Part shown: piece after piece, positions 6,433 through 7,928 of the stretch | How the letters are laid out: each line of letters starts with the position of its first letter | Position numbering within the stretch: position 1 is the stretch's first letter | Assembly (NCBI GenBank): GCA_026387845.1 | Contig: JAPLKX010000514.1 | Coordinates: 1-7,928, forward strand | Reading direction: 5' to 3' | Length of the DNA stretch: 7,928 nucleotides | Source of the DNA: Candidatus Hydrogenedentota bacterium | GTDB taxonomy: Bacteria > Hydrogenedentota > Hydrogenedentia > Hydrogenedentales > SLHB01 | Position numbers and translations under genes: made by a program | Notes under the pieces: model-generated | Databases searched by the model: none | The model's input: the letters and a program-made list of their open reading frames with translations, nothing else | What the model was told of the DNA's origin: nothing

Positions 6433-6459
6433 TCGGACGGATCGGACGGATCGGACGGT
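6433..6459. repeat. 9-bp tandem repeat, three units
   Basis: TCGGACGGA occurs at 6433-6441 and 6442-6450, then TCGGACGGT at 6451-6459. It directly follows the heptamer array and ends a few bases before the metX -35 box. The unit differs from the heptamer, so two separate expansions lie back to back. Confidence 0.9.
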
Positions 6460-6463
6460 TGGG

Positions 6464-6493
6464 TTAGCAGTAGGCCGAGGACGCAGTTATAAT
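6464..6493 (+). promoter_or_regulatory. Promoter of metX
   Basis: A perfect TATAAT (6488-6493) is preceded at 18 nt by TTAGCA (6464-6469), which matches four of six -35 bases. Transcription would start near 6500, leaving a leader of under 30 nt, too short for a riboswitch. metX can therefore be transcribed separately from metY. Confidence 0.55.
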
Positions 6494-6526
6494 AAGAGCG
6501 TTAACACGGGCAAGTGAGTTGATTTT

Positions 6527-7928
6527 ATGGGCCAGCCAGGTTCTGTCGGCATAGTTGAGACGAATTTTTGCAGGTTCGCCGAACCTCCGGATGAGATGGC
6601 GCTCGATTGCGGGCGGCGTCTTGGTCCGATCACGCTTGCTTATGAGACGTACGGCACGCTGAACGCCGACAAATCGAACGCCGTGATGATCCTTCATGCG
6701 CTTTCGGGGGACGCCCACGTGGCGGGCTACCACTCGGCGCCCGCATCCGCGGGCGAATCAAAGCCCGGTTGGTGGGACGCGATGGTTGGGCCGGGGAAGG
6801 GGTTTGATACCACCAAGTATTTCGTGACCTGCTCGAACGTACTGGGCGGGTGCAAAGGATCGACTGGCCCGTGCTCGATCGACCCGGCGACGGGCAAGCC
6901 GTACGGGCTGGCATTTCCGATTATTACGGTAGCGGACATTGTTCGCGCGCAGCAGTACTTGATCGACCACCTCGGCATTAAAAGACTGCTGGCCGTTGCG
7001 GGCGGGTCGATGGGCGGTATGCAGGCAATCGAGTGGGCGGCGCGGTACCCGGAGCGTGTGAAATCGGCGTTGATCATCGCGAGCACGCACCGGAGCGGGG
7101 CGCAGGAAATCGCGTTCAACGCGGTGGGCCGCCATGCGATCCTGGGCGACAAGACGTTCGAGGCGGGCGATTACTACGACTCGACGCCGCCGGCGAAGGG
7201 CCTTTCAATCGCACGGATGCTGGCGCACATCACGTATCTTTCACAACAGTCAATGCACGCGAAGTTCGGGCGGGCGCTGAAGTCGAGCGACGCGTTGAGC
7301 TACGATTTCGACAGCGAGTTTTCGGTCGAGACGTACCTGGATTACCAGGGCCAGCAGTTCGTGAACCGGTTTGACGCCAACAGCTACCTCTACATCACCA
7401 AGGCCATTGATTATTTTGATATCAGCGCGGAGTTTGGGTCGCTCGAAGAGGCGATGTCGAGAGTGCAAGCGAAGACGCTGGTGCTGTCGTACTCGAGCGA
7501 TTGGCTGTACCCGCCGGCGCAGTCCGAGGAGATTGTGTACGCGCTGATGCGCAACCGGAAAGACGTGACGTACTGCAACATCGAGTCGGCCTATGGCCAC
7601 GACGCGTTTCTGCTCGAGGTGGGCGTGATGGAAAGACTGATCAGCGGGTTCCTCGAAAACGCTGCGGACCCGTCGCGGCCGTGCAAAAAGACGGCGGCGT
7701 GCGCGTGCAAGGCGTCGGACCGGACCGCGCCCGCGCCGGCCTCGCCGCACAGCATTTACGACGGGCGGCGGATCGATTATGACCGGATTATCGACTTGGT
7801 AGAGCCGGGCAGCCGCCTCCGCCGGCGCGATCCCCGGCACCGCCACCATCTACAGACACGCCACACCCGGCGGCTGGTTCGAGTGGAAGATGAAAGTCCT
7901 CCCCGACGCTCCCACGTCCCTCCTCGTC
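6527..7928 (+). CDS. metX: Homoserine O-acetyltransferase with start of a C-terminal MetW-like domain (partial)
   Basis: This cytoplasmic alpha/beta-hydrolase transfers acetyl from acetyl-CoA to homoserine, giving the substrate of the upstream MetY. Residues 1-378 are a complete MetX: PITLAYETYG (34-43), LHALSGDAHVAG (56-67), GWWDAMVGPGK (81-91), SNVLGGCKGSTGP (103-115), and nucleophile Ser161 in GGSMGGMQ, with Asp325 (SSDWLYPP) and His358 (YGHDAF) completing the triad. O-succinyl use cannot be excluded but MetY next door favours acetyl. Instead of stopping, the frame passes a linker with Cys386, Cys392 and Cys394 into SIYDGRRIDYDRIIDLVEPGSR (409-430), split here as the usual MetW opening up to the methyltransferase motif I. 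After about 7816 the translation becomes Arg/His-rich and unlike MetW, although no stop appears before the window ends. The ATG has a weak AAGTGAG ribosome site. Confidence 0.9.
   Translation, partial: MGQPGSVGIVETNFCRFAEPPDEMALDCGRRLGPITLAYETYGTLNADKSNAVMILHALSGDAHVAGYHSAPASAGESKPGWWDAMVGPGKGFDTTKYFVTCSNVLGGCKGSTGPCSIDPATGKPYGLAFPIITVADIVRAQQYLIDHLGIKRLLAVAGGSMGGMQAIEWAARYPERVKSALIIASTHRSGAQEIAFNAVGRHAILGDKTFEAGDYYDSTPPAKGLSIARMLAHITYLSQQSMHAKFGRALKSSDALSYDFDSEFSVETYLDYQGQQFVNRFDANSYLYITKAIDYFDISAEFGSLEEAMSRVQAKTLVLSYSSDWLYPPAQSEEIVYALMRNRKDVTYCNIESAYGHDAFLLEVGVMERLISGFLENAADPSRPCKKTAACACKASDRTAPAPASPHSIYDGRRIDYDRIIDLVEPGSRLRRRDPRHRHHLQTRHTRRLVRVEDESPPRRSHVPPR
7815..7928 (+). other. Possible GH127/DUF1680-type C-terminal domain fragment in a different frame
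   Basis: In the frame one base after that of metX, codons from 7815 read ASAGAIPGTATIYRHATPG and then GWFEWKMKVLPDAPTSLLV, reaching the window end open. The second stretch resembles the C-terminal beta-sandwich domain (DUF6805-like) of DUF1680/GH127 arabinofuranosidase-type enzymes, recognised from memory only. Codon choice shifts to C-ending codons (GCC, CCC, ACC) instead of the G-ending codons used in metX. No start or upstream domain is present, so it is the middle or end of another gene joined to metX, by rearrangement or misassembly. Confidence 0.4.

Noticed and set aside
6342..6459. CRISPR array
   Set aside because: The units are 7 or 9 bp and directly contiguous with no spacers.
6494..6526. 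SAM riboswitch or other leader control upstream of metX
   Set aside because: The leader from the TATAAT promoter is under 30 nt, and the metY spacer shows no conserved riboswitch core.

Overview
The window is high-GC bacterial chromosomal DNA with short promoters, CCA-encoding tRNA, lipoprotein signal peptides (diderm-type) and simple-sequence repeats in the spacers between genes. This style resembles environmental Planctomycetota/Hydrogenedentota-like genomes, but nothing seen here fixes the phylum, so that placement is only a guess. Both ends cut through genes, and the last ~110 bases look foreign to the gene they sit in.

Left part (1-1212): the C-terminal two thirds of a large serine recombinase, broken by an in-frame TGA at 53-55. 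It runs head-on into a complete tRNA-Asn(GTT) on the minus strand. The tRNA has its own near-consensus promoter and is followed, inside the recombinase 3' region, by a nested hairpin and a terminator-like hairpin with a T-tract. This looks like the decayed edge of an integrated element beside a tRNA.

Middle left (1213-3703, minus strand): a three-gene operon read from 3703 downwards. It encodes an RbsC-type sugar ABC permease, a periplasmic sugar-binding lipoprotein and a small ankyrin-repeat lipoprotein that overlaps or abuts the binding-protein gene. No ATPase gene is present on either side, so the transporter must borrow one encoded elsewhere.

Middle (3704-3928): a divergent intergenic region with a plausible minus-strand promoter for the ABC operon and an excellent TTGACA-17-TATACT promoter for cysK. 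A small inverted repeat overlaps the expected cysK start of transcription.

Right part (3929-7928, plus strand): a sulfur amino-acid cluster of cysK (cysteine synthase), metY (O-acetylhomoserine sulfhydrylase) and metX (homoserine O-acetyltransferase). MetX makes O-acetylhomoserine, MetY converts it with sulfide to homocysteine, and CysK uses the same sulfide with O-acetylserine to make cysteine; together they form a direct-sulfhydrylation branch point. The cysK-metY spacer carries direct repeats and hairpins. The metY-metX spacer carries a 13-unit 7-bp tandem repeat, a 3-unit 9-bp repeat and then a TATAAT promoter. MetX continues without a stop through a Cys-containing linker into what looks like the first residues of a MetW domain. 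The expected MetW sequence then stops abruptly near 7816, and a different frame gives a peptide resembling the C-terminal domain of GH127/DUF1680-type glycoside hydrolases, suggesting a rearrangement or an assembly chimera.
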